Shown here piece by piece: positions 1-8,499 of a stretch of DNA of 64,000 nt. The stretch is from positions 1 to 64,000 of the forward strand of contig JANWYJ010000089.1 in assembly GCA_025055115.1 (NCBI GenBank). The letters run 5' to 3'. The notes below the pieces were generated by a model that was not told where the DNA came from, ran no database searches, and worked only from the letters and a program-made list of their open reading frames with translations. Each line of letters opens with the position of its first letter. The first letter of the stretch is position 1. Both the position numbers and the translations under genes were made by a program. The stretch comes from Gemmata sp. Lineage in GTDB: Bacteria > Planctomycetota > Planctomycetia > Gemmatales > Gemmataceae.

Positions 1-640
1 GACGACGTCCGCGGGTTATTGGCTTGGCCGTGGAGCTGCTCACGAACACTCACTGGCTGATACACCTCACTGGCTGATACACCTTACCCCATGTTGATAC
101 ACCTTATCCCATGTTCACTCACGCGCCAATAAGAATATCCCAAATTCCTCTCGCTCGGACAAGCCAACGAACACTGCAATATCAGCCCCTGGTAGTCGGT
201 TCCCCCAGCCGACGAACATCCGAACGTCCAACTGGCTTGACGCATGCACATCCAACCGACTTCACGCCTCAAACACATCACGCGGTCGGTCCTATCCAGG
301 TATTCGTCAAGACGGTCTGGGTTGTGGAGAATCGGCCGTGTCTGGCCTGCCGGTATCGCCCGAGTGCCTGGGCGCTGCCGTGGGTTTGCCGACCTGCGCC
401 CAAGTGAACCGGCTGCGTCTGACTTCTTGGCACACAGTCGGTGACCTTCCAGCACCCCCCTGACCTTCCAGCACCCGATGCCGTTCACGCCCGAGTCAAC
501 CAGCAGCTTCTTGCCTCTCAGAGCCGCCGTCGCGACAATCTCCCCATCCACCCTCGCTCCCGAGCCGATCATCATGCGCTCGGGTTATAAGGCGAAGGTG
601 AATCTTTCGAACATCCACCCTCGCTACCGAGCCGATCATC
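1..640. other. Gene-poor stretch with tandem repeats
   Basis: I see no supportable gene here; the overlapping open frames on both strands lack recognisable motifs. The stretch holds a 17-base unit repeated in tandem at 49-82, immediately followed by a 20-base unit repeated at 76-115, and a 16-base repeat (TGACCTTCCAGCACCC) near 442-457 and 461-476. The right end is a 36-base direct repeat that includes the start codon of the next gene. Confidence 0.55.
49..115. repeat. Two overlapping short tandem repeats
   Basis: A 17-base unit (core CACTGGCTGATACAC) occurs twice in tandem and runs into a 20-base unit (core GATACACCTTA) that also occurs twice, the second copy with one substitution. The two arrays share the GATACACCT segment, which suggests successive duplications. 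The repeat does not code for anything I recognise. Confidence 0.85.
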
Positions 641-647
641 ATGCGCT
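545..647. repeat. 36-base direct repeat carrying a start codon
   Basis: Positions 545-580 and 612-647 are identical except for one base. The second copy supplies the ATG (641) of the secreted protein that follows. The first copy therefore carries an identical ATG at 574 with the same two following bases of context. The period is 67 bases, so the two ATGs are in different frames. Confidence 0.9.
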
Positions 648-1312
648 GGCCACTGCTGTTCCTGCTGTTCAGCTGCATTCTCTTCCTTCAGCCCGTGATC
701 CGGGCCGACGAAGGGAAAAACCCCGGTCGCCCCGAAAGCCAGAAAGCCATCCCCTCCGAAGGCCCGAAAGCCAACCCCCAAGAACAACCTCCCAAAACCG
801 ACCCGAAAGTCGACCCCAAAGATGCGCTGAAAAAAACCGATCCGAAAGAAGAACCCAAGCCCGTTCCGTTCACTTCCCCCGAAGGCAAGTTCACCATCAC
901 GCTGCCCAGTTCACCGGCCACCAAGACGAACAAAGTGCCCACCCCCGCGGGCGAAGTCGATGCCCATTTGTTCGTAGTGGATCGCAAAACACACGCCTTC
1001 CTTGTCAGTTACAACGACTACAAAGCTGGAACAGTGGACCCGGACCCGGAAAAGGTTCTGGGAAAGGTAGTCGAAGCGACGGCCAAAAACCTCAAAGGCC
1101 AAGTGAGCAAAGATGAAAAAATTACGCTCGGCGCAAAAAAATATCCCGGGCATGAAATCCTGATCGAACTACCCGAGAAGAAGGGGCTGTACCGCGGCCA
1201 GGTGTATTTGGTGGGCAACCGGTTGTATCAAGTGGTGGTGATTGGCCCGGCCGAGGTGGTGAAAAGCCCCGCGGTGGACGACTTCTTCCGCTCGTTCCGC
1301 CTGGTGGAGTAA
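641..1312 (+). CDS. Secreted protein of unknown function
   Basis: A 223-residue protein with a clear signal peptide (MRWPLLFLLFSCILFLQP, cleavage likely near ADEG at residue 23), so it is exported. Residues 25-75 form a Lys/Pro/Glu-rich, low-complexity linker with DPK/KTDPK-like repeats. Residues 76-223 look like a compact mixed alpha/beta domain starting FTSPEGKFTITLPSSP and ending DDFFRSFRLVE. This layout is common among planctomycete secreted proteins, but I cannot name a function. The ATG at 641 was chosen because the signal peptide begins there. It lies inside a duplicated 36-base segment. The gene stands alone, with repeats on both sides. Confidence 0.8.
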   Translation: MRWPLLFLLFSCILFLQPVIRADEGKNPGRPESQKAIPSEGPKANPQEQPPKTDPKVDPKDALKKTDPKEEPKPVPFTSPEGKFTITLPSSPATKTNKVPTPAGEVDAHLFVVDRKTHAFLVSYNDYKAGTVDPDPEKVLGKVVEATAKNLKGQVSKDEKITLGAKKYPGHEILIELPEKKGLYRGQVYLVGNRLYQVVVIGPAEVVKSPAVDDFFRSFRLVE

Positions 1313-1900
1313 CGCGGCTGATGGCGGTTCGTGCCCGCGGGGAGAGAAATTCGTCCTTCGGGGAGAGGACTCGGCGGCATCATCTGTGAGGAACGCTCAG
1401 GCTTCATCCACCATACACACGGGGGAAAACCTTCATCCACCATACACACAGGGGAAAACTACCTTCTCGACACATCATCGCCCTCGACACATCATCGCCG
1501 CGGCTGCGCCCAGCGTCCAGGGCGTCAATGAGGCGCAGCTGACGGAAAACTACCTTCTCGACACATCATCGCCGCGGGGTTATGGCCCCAGGGTCGCCCT
1601 GCCGGCTTGTCGTCCGCGCTGGTGGGGTAGTGAAAGTCGGCAGCCAAGACGACGACCATGCCCGCGGTCTCAAGCTGCCGGGTTGTCGTCCGCGCTGGTG
1701 GAGTGCTGATCGTTTGGGGTCGTTCATCGTGACCTTGGTCCGTCGGCTCGTCGTCCACGCTGGTGGTCAACGGGGCCTGTCGATCGCCGGCCATCGCCGC
1801 AAAGGCAGAAGTTTTCGCGGCCGCGACCGGGGACGACGGGGGAGTGCAGGAGCCAGCCCACAGCGCCCCGCCCCTGCAACCCCTTGGGAACGGCCACTGG
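1313..1900. repeat. Intergenic region with several direct repeat families
   Basis: No supportable gene. A 29-base unit is repeated in tandem at 1402-1430 and 1431-1459. A 17-base unit (CTCGACACATCATCGCC) is in tandem at 1466-1499 and returns, with about 20 bases of its left flank, near 1543-1577. A third family (core TCGTCCGCGCTGGTGG) appears near 1608, 1684 and, diverged, near 1749. The copies are imperfect, so they are not assembly stutter of one read. Confidence 0.75.
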
Positions 1901-2356
1901 CTACCACGGTAACAAATTCACCACTTGGGCCAGATGCAACTCGGCCGCCAACGGAGCCACCAGTGAGTTGGTGGAATACGTCCGCACATGGCCATAGCGG
2001 TGACCGTGTTTGGCGTCGCTATCGGGCTGTGGATCGCGGAAGATGTGTAAGCGGCGAGCAGCCACTTCCAACACCCAATAATCACGCAGACCCTCCGCGG
2101 CATAGCGGTTCGCTTCTTCGGCCGGATACTCTTCCAGGGGCCAATCCGAGATTTCGACCACTAACAGGGGAACCCGTTCAGCGGCGCTTGTCGGGTTGGC
2201 CCGCTCGACAATCACCGCGGCCGGCTGTGTATCGCTGGCCGAGCGGGTGCGCACGGTGTGTAATTCGGAAGGAAATGCATGACGGAGCCAATTTTCACAC
2301 AGCATCAGGGACGTGGAAGCGGCTTTACTGGGTGCCGACACAGTTGACATCGACAT
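1901..2356 (-). CDS. Uma2-family (DUF820) endonuclease-like protein, probably degenerate
   Basis: A 151-residue protein. The second half, LLVVEISDWPLEEYPAEEA then NRYAAEGLRDYWVLEVAARR, matches the C-terminal core of Uma2 (DUF820) proteins, a PD-(D/E)XK nuclease-like family that is very expanded in planctomycetes. Typical members are about 180-200 residues and carry a PD dipeptide before the central strand; here that site reads QPAAVIVE, and the usual lysine before the YA motif appears to be replaced. The N-terminal third of the family is missing. The start at 2356 was chosen because an AGGAGG Shine-Dalgarno lies about ten bases upstream, which excludes the longer frame. The family call is fairly secure; catalytic activity is doubtful. 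Confidence 0.7.
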   Translation of the reverse strand: MSMSTVSAPSKAASTSLMLCENWLRHAFPSELHTVRTRSASDTQPAAVIVERANPTSAAERVPLLVVEISDWPLEEYPAEEANRYAAEGLRDYWVLEVAARRLHIFRDPQPDSDAKHGHRYGHVRTYSTNSLVAPLAAELHLAQVVNLLPW

Positions 2357-3257
2357 GGAAGAACACCTCCTGCGAACAGGTCCACTCGTAGGGTAGAAAG
2401 ACAGGACCGGCCCCGAGTTATCGTCGGTCGGCGATTGTGGCCGGAAGAAACCCGGTTGTACCGGCAACGGCCCCCTACGAGTGAAACAGCCTTTGTGGGT
2501 GAGGCCAACGCTCAGGCGATCAGCGTTTGGCCCGGAAAGGACACCAGCGGAATTGTAACAAATACCATAAGACGAACGCACGCACAAAAACCAACAAAAT
2601 TTCACAATTTCCAGGTTGACGATACCCCCTGCCGCCATCCGGAGCAACAACCAGCCATTTCCGCCACCGACTTGGTCAACCGGGTCGCGGGTGCGACACG
2701 TCCGCCATCATGAAGACACGGCCGCCATCGTGAGCAACAACCCGCCTTCCCTTCGGGACTACTGACACTGAGAACCCCGAGTCCTAGGGGCCGCGATCAC
2801 CTTCAGCAACGAATCGTCGCTGTCGGTCGTTGCTCAGCTCTTGTGCGGCATGCCACGATACGACGGCCGCGATCACCTTCGGCAACGAATCGTCGCTGTC
2901 GGGCCGAATGCCCATTGTCCGCAGCTCCCGTGGGTCACGAGCCATCGGGAGAGGCTGGCCATGTGAACATGGGGTGACCTCGAGCGCAGCTTGTGCGGAT
3001 ACGAGTCTGTCCGCACCTTGGCCGGCTGTACGTTTTTCGAACGTGGGGTGACCTCGGGCACAGCTTGCGGGAGCGTGTGCTGACTGTGCGTTTTTCAGTG
3101 GAGTGAGGACCGGCAAACCCACACGGACACAAGCGATGAAACTTGTGACCGTAAAGTTAGAGACTGTTGCAAAACCCGACGAAAGCCGAACGATAAGCCG
3201 TAATCGGCAACTATCCCGGTGTTTGCAAACGGCCTCGAGAAATTTGTGACCGTGGAG
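2357..3257. other. Long intergenic stretch with direct repeats
   Basis: About 900 bases without a gene I can support. It contains a 38-base direct repeat (2789-2826 and 2865-2902, one mismatch), a pair sharing GGGGTGACCTCG near 2971 and 3045, and a segment near 3144-3162 resembling the DNA just beyond the stop codon of the YHS-like gene (about 3244-3260, shared TTGTGACCGT). Small open frames here overlap the repeats and show no protein-like composition. Confidence 0.6.
2789..2902. repeat. 38-base direct repeat
   Basis: Positions 2789-2826 and 2865-2902 differ at one base (CTTCAGC versus CTTCGGC). They are separated by 38 bases of unrelated sequence. No coding role is apparent. Confidence 0.85.
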
Positions 3258-3728
3258 TTACTTCGCGTCTTTCAGTTGAGGTAAAATCTTGGGGTTGGCG
3301 TAACGTTCGGGGTCTTTCTCGAAGCGCGTTTTGGCCGTGGTGTTGTAGAAGTACACCTTCACCCCTTTGTAGATCGTGAATGGGTCTTTCTGGGAAACCT
3401 TCTTGTCGGTGTAGACGGGGCAGAAGCGCTGTTCGATGCCGCGATCAGGCAATTTCATCCCGGCGAGGGCCGGAATGAACTCCGGGTCCAGATACGCCGC
3501 GGGATCGCGGTTGAACTTGTTGACACAAGTATCACAACACAGGTAAATTTTGACGCCGTTGTACATCACCCATTTGGATTCTTTGGGGTCGATCTCATCT
3601 TGGGTCATCACGGGGCAGAATTTTTGCTCGGCAGGAGCCGGTTTTGGGTTTTGGGCCAGGGTCGCTCGTGTCGTTGCCCCGACCAAGACCGCTCCGACGA
3701 CGCTCCATACCACAGCCGCACGTATCAT
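3258..3728 (-). CDS. Secreted protein with two YHS-like domains
   Basis: A 156-residue exported protein. Residues 1-25 form a signal peptide ending TLAQ. Two related units follow: residues 35-80 (KFCPVMTQDEID, then GVKIYLCCDTCVNKFNRDP) and residues 100-145 (RFCPVYTDKKVSQ, then GVKVYFYNTTAKTRFEKDP). The pattern of a Cys-Pro, a GVK-(I/V)Y strand and an F-x(2-3)-DP-x-x-Y end is typical of YHS-type metal-binding modules. The first unit keeps a CCDTC cluster; the second has lost those cysteines. The start is the ATG at 3728, with AGGAG eight bases upstream; a GTG at 3731 is less likely. It follows the small membrane-protein gene by about 40 bases and is probably cotranscribed. Substrate unknown. 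Confidence 0.75.
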   Translation of the reverse strand: MIRAAVVWSVVGAVLVGATTRATLAQNPKPAPAEQKFCPVMTQDEIDPKESKWVMYNGVKIYLCCDTCVNKFNRDPAAYLDPEFIPALAGMKLPDRGIEQRFCPVYTDKKVSQKDPFTIYKGVKVYFYNTTAKTRFEKDPERYANPKILPQLKDAK

Positions 3729-3769
3729 CACAGTCGCTCCTATTCCATAAATCGTGGCTGAATAGTCAC

Positions 3770-4042
3770 TTACGCTTTCACATACGACAGAGCAATGAGC
3801 AAGTAAAACAAGATGATAACGGAGGCCAGCACGAATAGTGCAGCAAAGCGGGTTAAGTCCAAAAGCACCTGATGGCGTTCGGGCACTGGCTCGGGGGCTG
3901 CCGCCGGTGGCGCTGGCGGTGACGATCGTGTCGGGAGTTCTGGCCCGGGTCGCGGCGGGGTGAATCGCTGGCGCACCCGCGGGGGTAGATCATCCCACCA
4001 TTGCGGCGAACCACTTCCTTCATACCGGTTCCGCATCACCAT
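3770..4042 (-). CDS. Small single-pass membrane protein
   Basis: A predicted 90-residue protein with a charged N-terminus, a Pro-rich stretch (roughly residues 30-55) and one C-terminal membrane helix (FAALFVLASVIILFYLLIAL). This topology suggests a tail-anchored inner-membrane protein. The start at 4042 was chosen over the longer frame (4066) because GGGGAGGGG lies about nine bases upstream. It is not recognisable as a known family. It precedes the YHS-like gene on the same strand, so the two may form a small operon. The existence of the gene is plausible rather than certain. Confidence 0.55.
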   Translation of the reverse strand: MVMRNRYEGSGSPQWWDDLPPRVRQRFTPPRPGPELPTRSSPPAPPAAAPEPVPERHQVLLDLTRFAALFVLASVIILFYLLIALSYVKA

Positions 4043-4327
4043 GACTACATCCCCTCCCCGGTTCATTTTACACCGGCGAGAATACCGCTATTTAACCCAT
4101 AGTACCAAAAGTGCGATCGAAAATACCAATTCTGGATGGCCTGTCACGTTTTCGCCCCACTATCGGCCCGCGCCGCCTGCGCCGAGCCAGTTTTCGGTTC
4201 GGGCCGTGGAAGGCCAGACAGTGCGAATTTGGTGCCAGACAACGAGAATCATTCATCCTCTCTTGTTTCCGATCCGTGTGCACGCGAGAATGCGAGGAAC
4301 GGGAACCCTCGACCGCAAGGTGATCCC

Positions 4328-4723
4328 ATGCGTGCCCGGCTGGTGTCTGCCGATAATTCCCCATCGATCGAGTTGACCAAAGACCTGACGCTGATCGGTC
4401 GCGACGACGTTTGTGATGTGCGCCTCGACCATAAAAGCGTCTCCAAGCTGCATTGTGTGATTGTCAAAACTGATGGCGTCCTCCTGCTTCGCGATTTGGG
4501 CAGTACCAACGGCACGCGGGTCAACGGCCAGCGTGTGCGCCGAGCCGCCTTGCTCCCCAACGACATTCTGGCCATCGCCAGTCTGAAGTACATCGTCCAG
4601 TTCGGGGCCGAGTTGGAAAAAGCTGAAGCGGCCGCCCAGCCGGTGCCCGAAGGAACCGCACCGATTCGCCGCAACGTGCTGCCAGACGTTTACCCCGAGC
4701 CGAAAACGCCCAAAACCAGCTAG
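4328..4723 (+). CDS. FHA-domain protein
   Basis: A 131-residue cytoplasmic protein that is almost entirely one forkhead-associated domain, a phosphothreonine-binding module. The signature residues are present in order: LIGRDDVCDVRLDHKSVSKL (the GR and S...H-type binding loops), then LRDLGSTNGTRVNGQRV. A Pro/Glu-rich tail of about 35 residues follows (AQPVPEGTAPIRRN). The start at 4328 was chosen for its AAGGTGAT Shine-Dalgarno; upstream in-frame sequence is not protein-like. Such stand-alone FHA proteins are frequent in planctomycetes, which carry many Ser/Thr kinases, but no kinase lies nearby. Confidence 0.85.
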   Translation: MRARLVSADNSPSIELTKDLTLIGRDDVCDVRLDHKSVSKLHCVIVKTDGVLLLRDLGSTNGTRVNGQRVRRAALLPNDILAIASLKYIVQFGAELEKAEAAAQPVPEGTAPIRRNVLPDVYPEPKTPKTS

Positions 4724-4937
4724 GTAGCGGCCGCAGGCCGCCCCAACGAATCTGCCGAATGCCCTCGTTGTGTGACCAGAGTGTGAAATTGTCGGGAATT
4801 TTTCGTGGCTGGGCCAATCCGGGCATCCCGTGCCAAAGCACATTGCCGACACCGTCCGAGCAACTAACTTGATACACTGATGGCACTTTCGGCTCACGTC
4901 GGCATTCTGCTGCCAGACCAACGGCGAGGAGGCGGCC

Positions 4938-5921
4938 GTGCTCGGCAATGGAAATAACCATAAACTCAAAATTTTCAGCGGCCGGTCGAACCGCCCGCTG
5001 GCCGAAGCAATTGCCAAAGTGCTGGGCGTTCCTCTGGGGCGCATCACCATCGACGATTTCCCCGACAAAGAAACCAGTGTACGAATCGAGGAAGATGTCC
5101 GCGGACGGGATGTGTTCGTGGTCCAATCCACCTGCACTCCGGTCAATCAGCACCTGATGGAATTGCTGATTATGCTGGACGCCTTCAAACGGGCCAGCCC
5201 CGCTCGGATCACCGCGGTGCTGCCCTACTACGGCTACGCTCGCCAAGACCGCAAAGACAAAGGCCGCGTGCCCATCTCCGCCAAATTAGTCGCCAATCTC
5301 ATCACTCGCGCCGGGGCCGACCGGGTGCTGGCCCTCGACCTTCATGCCGCGCAAATCCAAGGCTTCTTTGATATTCCGGTCGATCACCTCTATGCTGTCA
5401 AAGAATTGGCCAAGTACGTCCGCGGCTTGAATATTCCCCAGGAGGAGTTGGTCGTTCTCAGCCCCGACGAAGGCAGTATCAAGAAAGCTCTCGATTTCCA
5501 AAAATATGTCGGCGGCAAGATCACCGTCATCAACAAGCGGCGGACCAGCGCTACCGAGATTGAACATGGCCACATGATCGGCGCTCCGGTGGAAGGAAAA
5601 TCCGTGGTCATTTACGACGACATGATCTCCACCGCCGGAACGATTGTCGGTGCCGTCCAGGCTGCCCGGCAGCATCACGCCAAAGCTGTGTATGTCTGTG
5701 CTACACACGGTGTCCTCGCGGGACCCGCCATCGACAAGCTCCGCTCCGTGGCCATCGATCAACTCGCCATCACCGACAGCATTCCGCTACCCCCCGAAAA
5801 ACAATTGCCTTTTATTAAAGTTATTTCCGTGGCGGCGTTAGTCGCCAATGCGATCCATCGCATTCACGGTAATGAATCGATCAGTGCGCTTTTCAACGAC
5901 GATCCACCGGCTGTCCGCTAA
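4938..5921 (+). CDS. prs: Ribose-phosphate pyrophosphokinase (PRPP synthetase)
   Basis: A 327-residue cytoplasmic enzyme making PRPP from ribose 5-phosphate and ATP for purine, pyrimidine, His, Trp and NAD synthesis. Family length is about 315. Visible motifs: FSGRSNRPLAEAIAKVLG at the N-terminus, the ATP-binding loop LPYYGYARQDRK, the metal-binding DLHAAQIQGFFDIPVDHL, and the PRPP loop VVIYDDMISTAGTI. In that loop the usual Asp after the DDMI is Ser, as also occurs in some homologues. The start is GTG at 4938, preceded by a strong GAGGAGG five bases upstream; an ATG a few bases later is out of frame. It stands alone and is followed by tandem repeats. Confidence 0.96.
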   Translation: MLGNGNNHKLKIFSGRSNRPLAEAIAKVLGVPLGRITIDDFPDKETSVRIEEDVRGRDVFVVQSTCTPVNQHLMELLIMLDAFKRASPARITAVLPYYGYARQDRKDKGRVPISAKLVANLITRAGADRVLALDLHAAQIQGFFDIPVDHLYAVKELAKYVRGLNIPQEELVVLSPDEGSIKKALDFQKYVGGKITVINKRRTSATEIEHGHMIGAPVEGKSVVIYDDMISTAGTIVGAVQAARQHHAKAVYVCATHGVLAGPAIDKLRSVAIDQLAITDSIPLPPEKQLPFIKVISVAALVANAIHRIHGNESISALFNDDPPAVR

Positions 5922-5960
5922 TAGATCACCGTGCCGGTGTGAGCTTCGACGCTGTTGCGG

Positions 5961-6102
5961 CATTTTCGCGGAAAGCCATTTTCGCGGAAAGCCTTGAGGT
6001 GTAAAAGCGAATAATAAACCCTTAGGGTGTAAAAGCGAACAATAAAGCCTTGGGGTGTGAAAGCGAATAATAAAGCCTTGGGTCGTAAAAGCGAATAATA
6101 CC
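5961..6102. repeat. 16-base x2 and 28-base x4 tandem arrays
   Basis: A 16-base unit (CATTTTCGCGGAAAGC) occurs twice at 5961-5992. It is followed immediately by a unit of exactly 28 bases, repeated four times (anchored by GCGAA at 6007, 6035, 6063 and 6091), each copy carrying GTAAAAGCGAATAATA or a one-base variant. The array is unusually AT-rich for this genome and lies between prs and a zinc-ribbon membrane protein, ending 38 bases before the latter's start. No spacers, so not a CRISPR. Confidence 0.92.
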
Positions 6103-6139
6103 CTGATGCAAACGATACCTACCCCTTTCCGGAACGGTT

Positions 6140-6667
6140 ATGGCTACCTTCCGCTTCAGCTGTCCATCGTGCCGGCGACAATTAGAAATCGATGAACGTC
6201 ACGCCGGGCAGGAAGTGGAGTGCGGGCATTGCTATCACATTTTCCTGGCCCCCCGTGTGGAACCGCGTTCGGACCGCGGCTCAAGGGGAGATGAAGGGTA
6301 TTTCACCGCCCGCCGTCCGTCACGTATTCCCGATGAGCTGTGGGAGGAACAACGGCCCCGTCGCCGCCCCCGCTACGTTGACGACGATGACGACTGGGCT
6401 CCGCCGTCGTCCCGCCCCGGAAGTGAGAGCGATGCTTTGGCGATCATCGCGCTGGTCCTGGGTGGGGTTTCCCTGCCGATGGCTTGCTGCTGTTGGCCAT
6501 TGGGCCTGGCCACCAGTTTAGGAGCTATCATCACCAGCATTTTCGGCCTCAAAAGCGCCAAGAACCAAGTGATGGCCATTCTCGGGTTGATTTTCGGTGT
6601 CCTTGCGCTGGGGTTAGTGGCATTCGCCATGCTCCTCGGATTCGGCAACATGATCCTCAATGGCTGA
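6140..6667 (+). CDS. Zinc-ribbon membrane protein (DUF4190-like)
   Basis: A 175-residue protein. The N-terminus has a treble-clef/zinc-ribbon, CPSCRRQLEIDERHAG then VECGHC (two CxxC knuckles about 18 residues apart), of the type found at the start of many planctomycete proteins. An acidic/Arg-rich linker (residues 45-95, RPRRRPRYVDDDDDW) follows. The C-terminus has two membrane helices (about 98-130 and 140-172) rich in Gly/Ala with an intervening GLKSAKNQ turn, resembling DUF4190. The ATG at 6140 opens directly into the zinc ribbon (MATFRFSCPSC). Probably an inner-membrane protein with the ribbon in the cytoplasm; role unknown. Confidence 0.8.
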   Translation: MATFRFSCPSCRRQLEIDERHAGQEVECGHCYHIFLAPRVEPRSDRGSRGDEGYFTARRPSRIPDELWEEQRPRRRPRYVDDDDDWAPPSSRPGSESDALAIIALVLGGVSLPMACCCWPLGLATSLGAIITSIFGLKSAKNQVMAILGLIFGVLALGLVAFAMLLGFGNMILNG

Positions 6668-6676
6668 AAGCCTGAC

Positions 6677-6824
6677 GACAACCGCGCCAGCCCGACACGA
6701 TAACCACGCCAGCCCTACACGATAACCACGCCAGCCCTACGCGGTCAGGGTCCACGGTGGCCGTCGCGGAGCCTCGGCTTCCGCCAGGAAACCGCCGTGG
6801 AGCCTCGGCTTCCGCCAGGAAACC
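6677..6824. repeat. 22-base x3 and about 31-34-base x2 tandem arrays upstream of serA
   Basis: A 22-base unit (core CCACGCCAGCCCTACACGAT) is repeated three times from 6677 to about 6742. A second unit (core GGAGCCTCGGCTTCCGCC) is repeated twice at 6760-6793 and 6794-6824. Both sit between the zinc-ribbon gene and serA. The second array lies inside the longer open frame upstream of serA, which is one reason not to extend that gene. Confidence 0.9.
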
Positions 6825-6879
6825 AGCCGATTCATACAACGATAGTACCTCTGCTCCACAACCCAACCGACGAATCGCA

Positions 6880-8499
6880 ATGCCGCGTGTACTGATTGCC
6901 GACAAACTGGAAGCCACAGGAATTGAGCTGTTAACGGCGGCCGGAATCGAAGTGGATAACCGACCCGGCTTGAAAGGCGACGAACTGAAAGCCGCCCTCC
7001 GCGCCGCCGATGCCGCGATCGTCCGCTCGCAACCGAAACTGACGGCGGAATATTTCGAGAACGTCGGGAAATTGCGGGCCATTGCCCGCGCCGGGGTCGG
7101 TGTGGACAACATCGACGTCCCGGCCGCTACCCGCCAAGGGGTGGTGGTCATGAATACCCCCGGTGGCAACACCATCGCGGCGGCCGAACATACCATCGCC
7201 CTGATGCTGGCTTTGGCGCGGCGGATTCCGGCGGCGGATGCCACGATGAAAGCCGGCGGGTGGGACCGCAACAAGTTCGTTGGCACGGAAGTTGCTGGAA
7301 AAACCCTCGGCATCGTGGGTTTGGGGCGTATTGGTCGCGAAGTGGCCCGCCGCGCCAAGGGGTTGGATATGCGCGTTATCGCCCTGGACCCGTTTGTGAC
7401 TGCGGCCAAAGCGGCCGAGTTGGGCTTGGAAACCGCAGCCCATCTCGACGAACTGCTCCCCCACGTCGACTTCCTCACCTTGCATGTTCCGCTGGCGGAA
7501 AATACCAAAAGCCTCATCGGTGCCCGCGAGCTGAGCCTGATGAAGAAGTCAGCGCGCATTCTCAATGTGGCTCGGGGTGGGATTGTCGATGAACACGCTC
7601 TAGCTGCCGCCCTGGCCGCAGGCACCATCGCCGGCGCGGGGATCGACGTTTTCAGTACCGAACCGGTTCCGCCCGATAATCCCTTGCTGAAGGCTCCGAA
7701 TGTTGTTCTCACCCCCCATCTGGGGGCCTCCACACTCGAAGCCCAAGAAAACGTTGCCCTCGAAGCGGCCCAACTGATCGTCAATTTCCTCCAATATGGC
7801 CACATTGCCAACGCCGTCAACATGGCCACAGTGAACCCGGCGGAATTGGCCGAAGTCCGGCCGTTGGTCGATCTGGCCCGCCGGCTTGGTTTGCTCCAAG
7901 CACAACTGGCGCAAGGAGTTATACGCAAAGCGGCCCTAACGTACCGCGGCGATTTGGCCGGGCAGAAAACGCGCCTGTTGACGGCCGCCTTCACCGCCGG
8001 GCTTTTGGAATACCGGCTTAGTGCCGGGGTCAATCTGGTCAACGCCGAGTTGCTGGCCCGCGAACGGGGTATCGAAATTGTCGAATCGGCCAATCCCAAA
8101 AAAGGCGACTTTGCGTCCGTGTTTCATACCGAAGTGGAAACCGAAGAAGGAACGACCATCGCTGCGGGCACCCTCTTTGGCGATCAGTACGTTCGCCTGG
8201 TGCAACTGGGGCCTTACCGCATGGAAAGCTATCTCGATGGCGTTTTGCTCGTCTTCACCCATCAAGACGTGCCCGGGTTGATTGGTTTTGTCGGCACCAT
8301 CTTCGGCACGCATGGCGTCAACATCGCGCAAATGACTGTCGGCCGACGCACCCCTGGTGGCGATGCCATCGGCATTTTGAACCTCGATAGCCCTCCTCCG
8401 GAGGCCGCTTTGGCCGCCGTGAAAAGTCATCCGAATATTCGTTCGCTGCGAGTCGTGAAGTTGCCGCCCGCCGGCGAAATGCCCGCTTGGTTGGGGTAA
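6880..8499 (+). CDS. serA: D-3-phosphoglycerate dehydrogenase
   Basis: A 539-residue enzyme that oxidises 3-phosphoglycerate to 3-phosphohydroxypyruvate, the first step of serine synthesis. It has the long (type 1) architecture: catalytic and NAD-binding domains (residues 1-315) with LGIVGLGRIGREVARRAKG, NVARGGIVDE (substrate/NAD arginine) and LTPHLGAST (catalytic His); an intervening ASB domain (about 320-450); and a C-terminal ACT domain (VFTHQDVPGLIGFVGTIFG) normally involved in serine regulation. The start at 6880 gives MPRVLIADKLEATG, the usual family N-terminus; the open frame extends 41 codons upstream but through a tandem repeat. No serine-pathway neighbours. Confidence 0.95.
   Translation: MPRVLIADKLEATGIELLTAAGIEVDNRPGLKGDELKAALRAADAAIVRSQPKLTAEYFENVGKLRAIARAGVGVDNIDVPAATRQGVVVMNTPGGNTIAAAEHTIALMLALARRIPAADATMKAGGWDRNKFVGTEVAGKTLGIVGLGRIGREVARRAKGLDMRVIALDPFVTAAKAAELGLETAAHLDELLPHVDFLTLHVPLAENTKSLIGARELSLMKKSARILNVARGGIVDEHALAAALAAGTIAGAGIDVFSTEPVPPDNPLLKAPNVVLTPHLGASTLEAQENVALEAAQLIVNFLQYGHIANAVNMATVNPAELAEVRPLVDLARRLGLLQAQLAQGVIRKAALTYRGDLAGQKTRLLTAAFTAGLLEYRLSAGVNLVNAELLARERGIEIVESANPKKGDFASVFHTEVETEEGTTIAAGTLFGDQYVRLVQLGPYRMESYLDGVLLVFTHQDVPGLIGFVGTIFGTHGVNIAQMTVGRRTPGGDAIGILNLDSPPPEAALAAVKSHPNIRSLRVVKLPPAGEMPAWLG

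Noticed and set aside
1582-2391. 269-residue plus-strand open frame
   Set aside because: It overlaps the Uma2-family gene on the other strand, is Arg/Pro/Gly-rich and repeat-derived, and shows no motif.
2784-3122. 112-residue minus-strand open frame
   Set aside because: It consists largely of the direct repeats in this interval and has no family motifs or Shine-Dalgarno.
5992-6102. Four regularly spaced repeats resembling a CRISPR array
   Set aside because: The 28-base units abut directly with no spacers, and no cas gene is present.
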